DNA from: CAYWMY01 sp046352935 | GTDB lineage: Bacteria > Pseudomonadota > Gammaproteobacteria > Steroidobacterales > Steroidobacteraceae | DNA: 64,000 bases | Assembly: GCA_046352935.1 (NCBI GenBank) | Contig: JAXMGR010000014.1 | Coordinates: 47,265-111,264, forward strand | Direction: 5' to 3' | Shown here: piece by piece, positions 8,399-16,652 of the stretch | Layout of the letters: every line of letters starts with the position of its first letter | How positions within the stretch are numbered: the first letter of the stretch is position 1 | Made by a program: the position numbers and the translations under genes | Notes under the pieces: model-generated | Databases searched by the model: none | Seen by the model: only the letters and a program-made list of their open reading frames with translations | Told to the model about the DNA's origin: nothing

Positions 8399-9715
8399 TT
8401 GAGAGCCACGCAACCTACGCTGCTGCGTCGCAGTGAGTCGAACGTCACGCTGGAACGCATCGGCAAGTACGACGTGATCCGCGAAGTGGGACGGGGTTCC
8501 ACCGGCGTCGTCTACCTGTCGCACGATCCCTACTACCGGCGCGACGTCGCCATCAAGGTGTACCGCAACGAGGCCGGCGAGGACGTCGAACGAGCGCGCG
8601 TCGCCCGCAAGATGTTCCTCTCCGAGGCGCACATGGTCGGGATGCTGCAGCACCCGAACATCATGCCCATCTACGACGCCGGCGAGGAGGACGGGCTCTA
8701 CTACATCGTGACGGAATTCGTGCACGGCGCGCGTACGCTCGCCGCCTACACGCGACCCGACAACCTGCTGCCGGTCGACGACGTGGTCGGCATCATGTTC
8801 AAGTGCGCGAAGGCGCTGCACTACGCGCATTCCCGCGGCGTCGTGCATCGGGACATCAAGCCCAGCAACATCATGCTCACGACCGACAGCGACGTGCGCA
8901 TCATCGATTTCGGCATTGCGCTGCTCGCAGACGCGGACATCTCCCGGATCGAGGGCATCGCCGGCTCGCCGAGCTACATGTCGCCCGAGCAGATCCAGAG
9001 CCAGGAGATCACCGGACGTTCGGACCAGTATTCGCTCGGTGCGGTGATGTACGAGCTGCTGACCGGGTTCAGGCCCTTCCGGGCGGGAACGCTGGCGAAG
9101 CTCCTGCACCAGATCGTCTACGCGACGCCGCCGCCGATCCACACGCTGCGCAAGGATATTCCGGAGGATCTCGAGCAGGCGGTCGCCACGGCGATGCAGA
9201 AGGAGCCCGAGCACCGGCATCGCAATGCGCACGAGTTCGCCTCGGCGCTGGCGCGCGTGCATTCGCAGATGCGCACCCAGACCGGTCGTCTCGACGGTCA
9301 GGAACGCTTCGCGCTGCTGCGCCGCCTGAAGTTCTTCCACGAGTTCGCGACGTCCGAGATCCGGGAAGTCATGCGCGCCGGGAGCTGGCACGACTACACG
9401 GCGGGCGACGAGATCGTGCGCGAGGGCGCGATCGACGACCGCTTCTACGTGATCGTGTCAGGGACGGTTGCCGTTGAGCGCAGCGGCCGGGAGCTGGGCC
9501 GTCTCGAGGTCGGCGACTGCTTCGGCGAGACGAGCTATGTGCGCGGCGCCCGGCGCCAGGCGACCATCCGCGCCGAGTCTGATGCGACCATCGTGCAGGT
9601 CAGCTCGACGCTGCTCGAGCAGGCATCTCCGGCCTGCCAGCTGCGGTTCAACAAGGTGTTCCTGAAGACGCTGATCGGCCGCCTGCAGAGCGGCGAGGCT
9701 GTGTCCCCGGGCTGA
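8399..9715 (+). CDS. Ser/Thr protein kinase with C-terminal cyclic-nucleotide-binding-type domain
   Basis: Hanks-type kinase of about 438 aa. Kinase domain (about 20-290): glycine loop EVGRGSTGVVY, ATP lysine in VAIKVY, catalytic loop VVHRDIKPSN, metal site IIDFGIAL and activation segment GSPSYMSPEQI are all intact. A Crp-like cNMP-binding/Cap_ED domain follows (about 325-430; GDEIVREGAIDDRFYVIVSG, GDCFGETSYVRG). The phosphate-binding cassette FGETSYVRGARRQAT keeps Glu and one Arg, so ligand binding is plausible. There is no transmembrane segment. The start is uncertain: TTG 8399 fits the domain edge, and an ATG at 8222 would overlap thiL by 59 bp. It converges on the histidine-kinase/receiver operon (stop at 9764). 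Substrate and ligand unknown. Confidence 0.88.
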   Translation: MRATQPTLLRRSESNVTLERIGKYDVIREVGRGSTGVVYLSHDPYYRRDVAIKVYRNEAGEDVERARVARKMFLSEAHMVGMLQHPNIMPIYDAGEEDGLYYIVTEFVHGARTLAAYTRPDNLLPVDDVVGIMFKCAKALHYAHSRGVVHRDIKPSNIMLTTDSDVRIIDFGIALLADADISRIEGIAGSPSYMSPEQIQSQEITGRSDQYSLGAVMYELLTGFRPFRAGTLAKLLHQIVYATPPPIHTLRKDIPEDLEQAVATAMQKEPEHRHRNAHEFASALARVHSQMRTQTGRLDGQERFALLRRLKFFHEFATSEIREVMRAGSWHDYTAGDEIVREGAIDDRFYVIVSGTVAVERSGRELGRLEVGDCFGETSYVRGARRQATIRAESDATIVQVSSTLLEQASPACQLRFNKVFLKTLIGRLQSGEAVSPG

Positions 9716-9763
9716 TGTTCCCGGTCGCGTGGTCGCCGGCTCCGCCGACGACCCGCCGGGCGG

Positions 9764-10369
9764 TCACGGCCCGGGAGACCGGTCGTCGGCGGAGGCCGCG
9801 ACCGCTGTCTCCAGCTGCCGCAGTAGTTCGTCCATGTCGATGTCCGCATCGTCCTCGTCGACGAAGATCGCTCCGTCATCGTCAGTCGCGACGCGAATGA
9901 TGCCGGGGTTGCGCCGTTCGATCGTCTCGAGCAGACGTCCGCGGTGCCGGTAGCGCCGCAGCAGCTTCCGGCTCAGATCCTGGATCTTCTTGTGCTGCAG
10001 GGCGTCGCGGATGGTCGCTGCGAGGTCCCGCGGGTCGCAGGGCTTCTGCAGGAACCGGTAGACCTCTCCCTCGTTGATGGCCCGTATCGCCGCGTCGAGA
10101 TCGCTCTGGCCGGACAGGATGATCCGGATCGTTGCCGGGAATCTCTGCCGCACGATGGCCAGCAGTTCCGATCCGGTGGTCGTCGGCATCTTCTCGTCCG
10201 ACACCAGGACATCGACGGGCCGGCGCTGCAGGATCTCCAGGGCCTCACCGGCCGATTGCGCGGTCAGACAGTCCAGGTGTTCGGCCCGCACCGTTCGGCG
10301 CAGCGCGTCCGTGACGCGCTCGTCGTCGTCGACGAACAGAACGGTGGCGGACGGTCGGGCGGGTCTCAT
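9764..10369 (-). CDS. Response regulator with short acidic C-terminal tail
   Basis: Receiver domain (about 8-130) with acidic pocket VDDDE, phospho-acceptor D58 in VLVSDEKMP, switch region ILSGQSDLDAA and conserved Lys in FLQKPCDP. The ILSG...FL.KPC pattern is typical of receivers paired with HDOD/HD-GYP regulators. The remaining ~70 residues hold a basic helical stretch and an acidic tail rich in Asp, with no recognised output domain. ATG 10369 has a GAGGAA Shine-Dalgarno 9 nt upstream; GTG 10405 overlapping the previous stop (GTGA) is an alternative. Last gene of the operon starting with the histidine kinase at 15408. Confidence 0.88.
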   Translation of the reverse strand: MRPARPSATVLFVDDDERVTDALRRTVRAEHLDCLTAQSAGEALEILQRRPVDVLVSDEKMPTTTGSELLAIVRQRFPATIRIILSGQSDLDAAIRAINEGEVYRFLQKPCDPRDLAATIRDALQHKKIQDLSRKLLRRYRHRGRLLETIERRNPGIIRVATDDDGAIFVDEDDADIDMDELLRQLETAVAASADDRSPGP

Positions 10370-10401
10370 GGTTCCGGGTTCCTCGTCGTCGTGGAGCGTC
10401 G

Positions 10402-11538
10402 TCACGCGGGCACCCGCACCCGGACAGGCTCCATGACTCCGATGCCTTCGGTGTAGCTGCGCAGGCGGGCGATCAGCGTCGAAGTGACTTCCTGACCCCC
10501 GCGCACCAGCCGCAGCCCTTTCAGGCTCAGCACGTCCTCGTCGAGCACCATGCCGGGCCGCAGGTCGTGTACGCGGAGCGTGCGGTGGATGACCTGTTCC
10601 GTGGATTCCTGCATCAGTGCCAGCGCTTCCACGGCGCGGTGCGGCAGATCGACTGCCGACGCGACGCGCGAAATGGCTGTGCGGCGCGGGACGCCCGATG
10701 ACACGAGCCGATCGAACTCCGCGGCCACCTCCAGGATCACCCTGCCGGTCGTGATGACGTCGGCCGTGTGCGCGCGACGTGCCTCGGACGGGGCCGTCGG
10801 CGGTTGCGATGCGTCGGCGATGATCGCGGCGACGCGACCGAGCCTGGGGATGCTGGAGATCAGACGCGCTGAGATGCTGCGGTACTGCGCCACCTGCTGC
10901 TGTTCCCGCGCATCCAGGGTCTGGCCGGCCCCGAACTTCTCGGCGAGTTCCTCCGGCAGCGCGACCCAGCCGATCTGCGACAGCATCGCAGCGAGCCGGA
11001 TCTGCCAGCGATCGGGCACGTCGAGCGCACCCGCCATGGCATCCGCGTAACGCGTGATCCGCGAGGCGCGTCCATAGGCATCGGGACTGACGATGGCCAG
11101 AATGTCGGTCAGCACCTGGACTGCTCCCGACAGCGTCTGCTCGAGCAGTTCCTTCTCGGCCATGATCAGATCGTATTGTTCGAGGCCCGATGACACCGCG
11201 GCGAACAGCGACTCGGGTGTGCACGGCTTCGTGAGGAAGCGGAAGACGTGACCGTCGTTGACGGCCGCGATGGTCGCGTCCAGGTCCGAATGGCCGCTCA
11301 GGATCATCCGCACCGTGTTCGGGCAGCGGCGCCGGACCTCCGCGAGGAACTCGGCGCCGGACATGCCGGGCATCCGCATGTCCGACACCACGACGGCGAA
11401 CGGCGCCGAGTCGCCGATCACTCGCAGGCCCTCCTGCGGCCCGATCGCCGTCGCCAGTCCGATGCGCCTGCCGAGCGTGCGTCGGATGCCCTCCAGGACC
11501 CCTGCCTCGTCGTCGACGAACAGCACCCGCGCAGTCAT
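10402..11538 (-). CDS. Response regulator with degenerate HD-GYP-like output domain
   Basis: 378 aa. Receiver at about 3-125: VDDE, phospho-acceptor D53 in VVVSDMRMPG, Lys in FLTKPCTP. The second part (about 145-320) follows the HD-GYP layout but the metal and GYP motifs are replaced: LSQIGW where LHDIGK is expected, Gln in place of the next His (QQQVAQYRSI), IIADAS where an HHE run is expected, and no GYP. Cyclic-di-GMP hydrolysis is therefore not expected; a docking or scaffold role is an inference. The C-terminus has the HDLRPGMVLDEDV module often found at the end of such regulators. ATG overlaps the stop of the upstream HDOD gene (ATGA, 11535-11538). Confidence 0.88.
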   Translation of the reverse strand: MTARVLFVDDEAGVLEGIRRTLGRRIGLATAIGPQEGLRVIGDSAPFAVVVSDMRMPGMSGAEFLAEVRRRCPNTVRMILSGHSDLDATIAAVNDGHVFRFLTKPCTPESLFAAVSSGLEQYDLIMAEKELLEQTLSGAVQVLTDILAIVSPDAYGRASRITRYADAMAGALDVPDRWQIRLAAMLSQIGWVALPEELAEKFGAGQTLDAREQQQVAQYRSISARLISSIPRLGRVAAIIADASQPPTAPSEARRAHTADVITTGRVILEVAAEFDRLVSSGVPRRTAISRVASAVDLPHRAVEALALMQESTEQVIHRTLRVHDLRPGMVLDEDVLSLKGLRLVRGGQEVTSTLIARLRSYTEGIGVMEPVRVRVPA

Positions 11539-12713
11539 GGTGCGCACCCGTCGATCGCGGCAGTACGCATGGCGGCGCGCTGCAGGACAGGCCAGCGGGC
11601 GGCGAAGTCGGCCTGTGCGATGAGTCCGGCATCGATCCCGGCGCTCTCGGGCGAGGAGAGGTCCGGGTTGAAGGCGAAACGATCCGCGATGTAGACCATC
11701 TGCGCCATTCGCGCCGAGGCGTCGAGGTGGCGTGCCGCGGTGTGGTGCCAGGCCACACCCTCGACGATCGGGTCGGGGAAGCCCCATGACGCCAGCAGGT
11801 ATGCCCCGATGATCGCATGGTCGTCCGTGGCCGGTTCCGTCATCGCTGCCTCACCGCCCGCGAACGTCGTGCCGGCATTGCCGTGCATGGCGAGGACCAG
11901 GAAGCCGATGTCGTGCAGCAGCCCCGCCAGGAACGCCTGATTGACCTTGGTCTCGGGCAGCTTCTCGGCAATCGCGAGGTCGCGGGCCATCGTCGCGACG
12001 CGCAGGCTGTGATCGGGCCAGCGTGCCAGGGCTCCACCCGCCCCGAACAGCTGAGGATAGGCTGAGACCACGGTACCGCTCAGGACCAGCGCTGCGATGA
12101 TCTCCATGCCCAGGAACGAACAGGCGCGTTCGATCGTCGTGACGGGCTTCGGCGGGCCGAAGAATGCGGAGTTGGAGACTTTCAGCAGCGTCGCGGTCAG
12201 GCTGGGGTCCCTCGCGATGATCACTGCCGCCTCCTTGATGCTGGCGTCGGGGCTCTGGACGCAGCGCACCAGGTCCTCGTACGCCGAGGGCAGGGCCGGG
12301 AGGGTGTCCGGGGCCATGTTGAGACCTGCGGTGCGCTCCTGCAGCAGCGTGCGCAGCGCCAGCGTCCGCGAGATCGTCGACTGCAGCGTCGCGACGTCAC
12401 AGGGCTTCGCGAGGAACTGCTGGACACAGCCGACCGCCTCGAGCAGCGACGCCTGCTCGGCGTGACCCGACAGCATCAGGCGCGCGATCCTCGGGTGGCG
12501 ATCCTTGACGGCGCGGAGCAACTGTCGGCCGTCCAGCTCGGGCATGCGCATATCCGACACGATCACGTCGACGTCGCGGTCCTCGAGCAGCCTCAGCGCT
12601 TCGAGGCCGCTGGTCGCGAACAGCATGTTCCATGCGTCGCGCATGCCACGCAACGCGCGGCGCAGGCCCTCGAGCAGCATGGGCTCGTCGTCGACGAACA
12701 GGATGGTCAGCAT
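11535..12713 (-). CDS. Response regulator with HDOD output domain
   Basis: 392 aa. Receiver domain about 1-120, with phospho-acceptor D54 in VIVSDMRMPELDG and Lys in FLAKPCDV. HDOD domain about 140-340: TLPALPSAYEDLV, DPSLTATLLKVSNSAFFG, then AFLAGLLHDIGFLVLAMH and VEGVAWHHTA. HDOD proteins are non-enzymatic relatives of HD phosphohydrolases that act in signalling, motility and stress circuits. The gene lies 17 bp after the histidine kinase and overlaps the next receiver gene by 4 bp, so the two are very likely co-translated. Confidence 0.92.
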   Translation of the reverse strand: MLTILFVDDEPMLLEGLRRALRGMRDAWNMLFATSGLEALRLLEDRDVDVIVSDMRMPELDGRQLLRAVKDRHPRIARLMLSGHAEQASLLEAVGCVQQFLAKPCDVATLQSTISRTLALRTLLQERTAGLNMAPDTLPALPSAYEDLVRCVQSPDASIKEAAVIIARDPSLTATLLKVSNSAFFGPPKPVTTIERACSFLGMEIIAALVLSGTVVSAYPQLFGAGGALARWPDHSLRVATMARDLAIAEKLPETKVNQAFLAGLLHDIGFLVLAMHGNAGTTFAGGEAAMTEPATDDHAIIGAYLLASWGFPDPIVEGVAWHHTAARHLDASARMAQMVYIADRFAFNPDLSSPESAGIDAGLIAQADFAARWPVLQRAAMRTAAIDGCAP

Positions 12714-12729
12714 CTTTCGGGTTTCCTCG

Positions 12730-15408
12730 CTAGGCTGCGGCACGTCCTGCCGGAATCTCGTGGAGCGGCAGGCGCACGATGAACGTGGTTCCTCGACCCG
12801 CCGTGCTGTCGACGTGCACGTAGCCGCCATGGCTGGCCACGATGTTCTGCACGATCGCGAGCCCCTGTCCGGTGCCCTTGCCGACGGGTTTGGTCGTGAA
12901 GAATGCATCGAAGATCCTGCCCTGGAGTTCCTCAGGAATTCCACAGCCGTTGTCCGAGACGCGCAGCTCGACTGCATCGGCATCGTGGCTCGTCGAGATC
13001 CGGATCAACCCCGTGCGGCCGCCGCCCTGGCGCGGTGCTGCCTCGATTGCGTGCGCGGCGTTGACCACCAGGTTGACGACGACCTGCTGGATCTCGCTCG
13101 GTGTGGCGGTGATGGTCGGCAGCTCTGCATCGAGATGGAGGTCGACTTCGGCGACGTACTTCCATTCGTTCGTCGCCAGCGTGACGGCGCTGGAGACGAC
13201 CCGGTTCACGTCGGTCGGTACCTTCTCCTGGCCCGGATGCGAGAGCTCCTTCAGCGCTCGCACGATGGTCGAGATGCGGGCGATGCCCTCGATCGACTGT
13301 TCGATCGCCTTCGGGCACTCGGCGCCCAGATACTCGAAGTCCCCTGCCTGCAGCACTTGCAGGACTTCACCGGCTGCGATCGTGTCCCGCGCCGACAGCC
13401 GCGAACGGATCTCTGCGACCACGGCGGTCATGTCGCGGACGGCGTCGGCGAGGAAGCGCAGGTTGTCGTTCACGTACTGCGACGGCGTGTTGATCTCGTG
13501 GGCGACGCCGGCGGCCAGCTGGCCGATCGCTTCGAGCTTTCCCGCCGTGGCGCGGGCGTTCTGCGTGCGCTTGATATCCGTGATGTCGGAGGTCGTGCCG
13601 ACGACACGCGTCGGCATGCCGCGTGCACCCCGCGCAGCAGCCCTGCCGCGCACGAGGACCCAACGGTACGTGCCGTCGCGGTGACGCAGCCGCTGCTCGA
13701 TCGAGAGGTCCTCTGCGCGGCCGTGGAAGTAGCCGCGCAGCGCTTCGCCCGTCGCCGCCCGGTCAGCGGGGTGCACGAGGGAGATCCACGACTCAGGCGT
13801 GCTCTCGATTTCGTGGTCTCCGAAGCCGAGCATCTCCTTCCAGCAGGGGGACAGATAGAGCGTACGCTGGCCGGGGGCCCAGTCCCACACGCCGACTCCG
13901 GAGCCCTGCAGGGCGAGATCCCAGCGGCGCTCGATGTCCGCGACGCGCTGTGTCGCCTCGACCAGTGACGTGACGTCCGTGACGACCCCGACCATGCCGT
14001 GGGTCCTGCCGGCAGCATCGCGCAGCGGCACGCGGTGATCGACGAGGTGTCGAGGCGCGCCGTCCGGGGTTGCCAGCGGGTACGGCGCACTGCTGGTCGC
14101 GTGACCACTCGCGATGACCTGCAGGTCTGCTGTCTGCGCGGTGGATCGCCACGTCTCCGGCAGATCGAGCTCGCCGGTGGCGCGGCCCGCCATGTCCGTC
14201 GGGTCGGCGAGTCCGGCCTGCCGGGCAAAGGCCGTGTTGCAGCCGAGGTAGCGATCGTCTACGTCCTTCCAGAAGACCCAGGCGGGCAGTGCTTCGACGA
14301 CGGCCTCGAGCAGGTCGCGCTCGGCCGCGAGTTCGTCGTGCAGGTGCTTTCTCTCGGTGATGTCGAAAGCCGTCAGCACGTATCCCGTGTGCCTGCCATC
14401 CGACTCCACGAAGGGCCGCACGCGGATCCGCAGGTGGACCGGCCGGCCGGAGGCCGTGTGGGCTGGCACCTCGCGTCCGTTGAGGGGATCGAGAGCGAGG
14501 GACTCCAGGCGCAGTTCGTCGCGGTCTGCCGCGGTCGTCGAGAACAGCAGCGTGGTCCACGACCGGCCCGCGATCTGGTCCGCCGGGTAGCCGAACAGCG
14601 GACCGAACGCTTCGTTGACCCACTCGATCCTTCCGGCGAGATCCGTGATCAGCACGGCACGCTCCGACTGCGCGGTTGCTGCGGCCACGCGCTCCCGCAG
14701 CGCCAGTGACTGGTCCAGGGCGGATCGTTCACGCTGCACTCGCCGGATCGCCGGTTCCGCGATCAGGATCGCGATCAGCAGGATGCTGATGAGTGTCACC
14801 GCGAGGCCGGCCAGCAACACGCGCATCTGCTGCAGCTCGTGGTTCGAGATCCTGCCCGGCAGTGCATGGATCCAGTCATCGTAGCGGGATACGAAGGACG
14901 AGCCGATGGCAAGGACAGTGGCGATCCCGCCGGCTGTGGACGCCGCTTCGCGGTCTGCACCGAGCACGGTGCCGATCGCCGCGTCGAACGCAGCTGCCTC
15001 GGCGTCGATTGCATCGAAACCGTCGCAGAGGCGGGGATCCGGCTCGCAGAGTTGCGTGAGATCCCGGGTCGTACCGTCGCGACGGAGGCGCCATGCCTCA
15101 ACGGCTCCGGCCAGAGACGCAAGGGATTCGGTGGTTGGCGGGTCGACGAGGCCGGACAGCTGCATGAGCAGGCCGGCGGTCTCGAACCGCAGGCGCGCAA
15201 CCTGTTCGATCCTGGCATCCGACCCGGCGGACCGCTCCGCATGGTGGTGGATCGACAGCGCCACGAATGCGATCGCGGCAACGAGCAGTGCGCACACCAG
15301 GGCCACACGCCGGCGCAGGTAACGGCCCATCGCAACTGCAGCCGATGTCAGCGTCGCGGCTCCTGCCGATGCACCCGCAGCTGTCGGTGCCCTTCCCGGT
15401 TCTGTCAT
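12730..15408 (-). CDS. Membrane-anchored multi-PAS sensor histidine kinase
   Basis: 892 aa. N-terminal inner-membrane sensor: transmembrane helix about 34-54, periplasmic helical region of about 140 residues, second helix about 197-218. Three PAS modules follow (about 240-360, 365-490, 495-615), the second with the PAS-associated FWKDVDDRYLGCN and the third with YLSPCWKEMLGF typical of PAS_3. The dimerisation/phosphotransfer helix carries H637 in GVAHEINTPSQY. The HATPase_c domain has intact N, G1 and G2 boxes (VVNLVVNAAHAIE, VSDNGCGIP, GTGQGLAI). It lacks its own receiver, so the three downstream receiver proteins are its obvious partners. Confidence 0.94.
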   Translation of the reverse strand: MTEPGRAPTAAGASAGAATLTSAAVAMGRYLRRRVALVCALLVAAIAFVALSIHHHAERSAGSDARIEQVARLRFETAGLLMQLSGLVDPPTTESLASLAGAVEAWRLRRDGTTRDLTQLCEPDPRLCDGFDAIDAEAAAFDAAIGTVLGADREAASTAGGIATVLAIGSSFVSRYDDWIHALPGRISNHELQQMRVLLAGLAVTLISILLIAILIAEPAIRRVQRERSALDQSLALRERVAAATAQSERAVLITDLAGRIEWVNEAFGPLFGYPADQIAGRSWTTLLFSTTAADRDELRLESLALDPLNGREVPAHTASGRPVHLRIRVRPFVESDGRHTGYVLTAFDITERKHLHDELAAERDLLEAVVEALPAWVFWKDVDDRYLGCNTAFARQAGLADPTDMAGRATGELDLPETWRSTAQTADLQVIASGHATSSAPYPLATPDGAPRHLVDHRVPLRDAAGRTHGMVGVVTDVTSLVEATQRVADIERRWDLALQGSGVGVWDWAPGQRTLYLSPCWKEMLGFGDHEIESTPESWISLVHPADRAATGEALRGYFHGRAEDLSIEQRLRHRDGTYRWVLVRGRAAARGARGMPTRVVGTTSDITDIKRTQNARATAGKLEAIGQLAAGVAHEINTPSQYVNDNLRFLADAVRDMTAVVAEIRSRLSARDTIAAGEVLQVLQAGDFEYLGAECPKAIEQSIEGIARISTIVRALKELSHPGQEKVPTDVNRVVSSAVTLATNEWKYVAEVDLHLDAELPTITATPSEIQQVVVNLVVNAAHAIEAAPRQGGGRTGLIRISTSHDADAVELRVSDNGCGIPEELQGRIFDAFFTTKPVGKGTGQGLAIVQNIVASHGGYVHVDSTAGRGTTFIVRLPLHEIPAGRAAA

Positions 15409-15519
15409 CTCTCGTCCAGCGCCTCTTCAGCGGAACGACCGGTATGTCGTCCCGCGGTGCGATCGTTCGGCCGTGACCGCTGGTACTTGAGGGTATGGAA
15501 CGTCGTCGGGTGCGCGGAT

Positions 15520-15540
15520 GCCTGCAAATGCGCTGCAGGC
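15520..15540. repeat. Perfect 7-bp inverted repeat in the leader of the histidine-kinase operon
   Basis: GCCTGCA and TGCAGGC separated by 7 nt. It lies about 110 bp upstream of the histidine-kinase ATG, just downstream (minus strand) of a TAAACT -10-like box at 15548-15553. It could be an operator or a leader hairpin; no function is shown. Confidence 0.4.
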
Positions 15541-15593
15541 TCACGGCAGTTTAGGGTTATTCCGCACGAAGTGCCGCCGCTGCGACAGCGCGG

Positions 15594-15623
15594 GCGGCCG
15601 GGCCAGGACCGGGTCCGGGCCGC
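15594..15623 (-). terminator. GC-rich hairpin downstream of folE2
   Basis: An imperfect palindrome begins 10 bp after the folE2 stop, with outer arms GCGGCC and GGCCGC and an inner GGACC/GGTCC stem. It has no following T-tract, so it is a weak candidate for transcription termination or 3'-end protection. Confidence 0.3.
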
Positions 15624-15632
15624 AACAAGGAC

Positions 15633-16463
15633 TCAGCGCGGCTCGGCGTCCTTGTCGCGCTCGATGAGCGCATACGCCGAGTGGTTGTGGATCGACTCGA
15701 AGTTCTCGGACTCGACGACGTAGGCGCGGATGCGGTCGTCGCTGTTCAGCCGCGCGGCGACGTCGCGCACCATGTCCTCGACGAACTTCGGGTTGTCGTA
15801 GGCGCGCTCGGTCACGTACTTCTCGTCGGGCCGCTTGAGGATCCCGTAGAGTTCGCACGAGGCCTCCTTCTCGGCGACGTCGATGAGTTCCTCGATCCAC
15901 ACGTGCTCGGCGATCCTCGCCGTGATCGTCACATGCGAGCGCTGGTTGTGCGCCCCGTAGGCCGAGATCTTCTTCGAGCAGGGACACAGGCTCGTGACCG
16001 GCACGACCACCTTGATCCAGGTCTCGGTGCGGCCGTTCTTGTGTTCGCCGATGAGGCTCGCCTGATAGTCCATGAGGCTCTCGACGCCGGACACCGGCGC
16101 CCGCTTCGTCACGAAGTACGGGAAGGACATTTCGATGTGTCCGGCTTCCGAATCGAGATGGGCCGTGACCTCGCGCAGCATCTCGCGGAACGACTCGACC
16201 GAGATCTCGCGCTCGCGCCGGTTCAGGATCTCGACGAAACGCGACATGTGGGTGCCCTTGAAGTTGTGGGGCAGGAACACGTACATGTTGAAGTTCGCGA
16301 CCGTGTGCTGTTCACCGCCCGAGCGGTCCTTGACACGCACGGGATGAAAGACGTCCTTCACGCCGACCTTGTTGATCGGGAGGTGCCTCGTGTCGACGTG
16401 CGCCTGCACGTCTTCGATGGAGGCAGCTGCCTGCGTCGGAGCGGTGGCCGTGGTCGGGGTCAT
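15633..16463 (-). CDS. folE2: GTP cyclohydrolase FolE2 (type IB)
   Basis: First step of folate/queuosine-type pterin synthesis (GTP to 7,8-dihydroneopterin triphosphate). FolE2 is the tunnelling-fold alternative to zinc-dependent FolE and works with other divalent metals, so it is often used under zinc limitation. 276 aa. The active-site cysteine segment SLCPCSKKISAYGAHNQRS and C-terminal ESIHNHSAYALIE are clear. ATG 16463 has a GAGGA Shine-Dalgarno. A TATACT -10-like box at 16571-16576 (minus) predicts a leader of about 100 nt. I do not see a convincing Zur-type palindrome. Monocistronic between dxs and the signalling operon. Confidence 0.95.
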   Translation of the reverse strand: MTPTTATAPTQAAASIEDVQAHVDTRHLPINKVGVKDVFHPVRVKDRSGGEQHTVANFNMYVFLPHNFKGTHMSRFVEILNRREREISVESFREMLREVTAHLDSEAGHIEMSFPYFVTKRAPVSGVESLMDYQASLIGEHKNGRTETWIKVVVPVTSLCPCSKKISAYGAHNQRSHVTITARIAEHVWIEELIDVAEKEASCELYGILKRPDEKYVTERAYDNPKFVEDMVRDVAARLNSDDRIRAYVVESENFESIHNHSAYALIERDKDAEPR

Positions 16464-16652
16464 GGTCGAATCCTCGCGGGGCGGGTTTACGGGTCGGGAT
16501 TGGATGGGGGCGGGCGGATCGTGACGATGACAGACCCACCCAGCCGGCCCGGCAGCCCGGACGAGAGTTGAGTATAGCGACTCGGGCGGGCGATTCATGC
16601 TCCCGCGGACGGCACCGACGGTTGGAGGGCTCCCGGGAACCCCGGGGATCGC

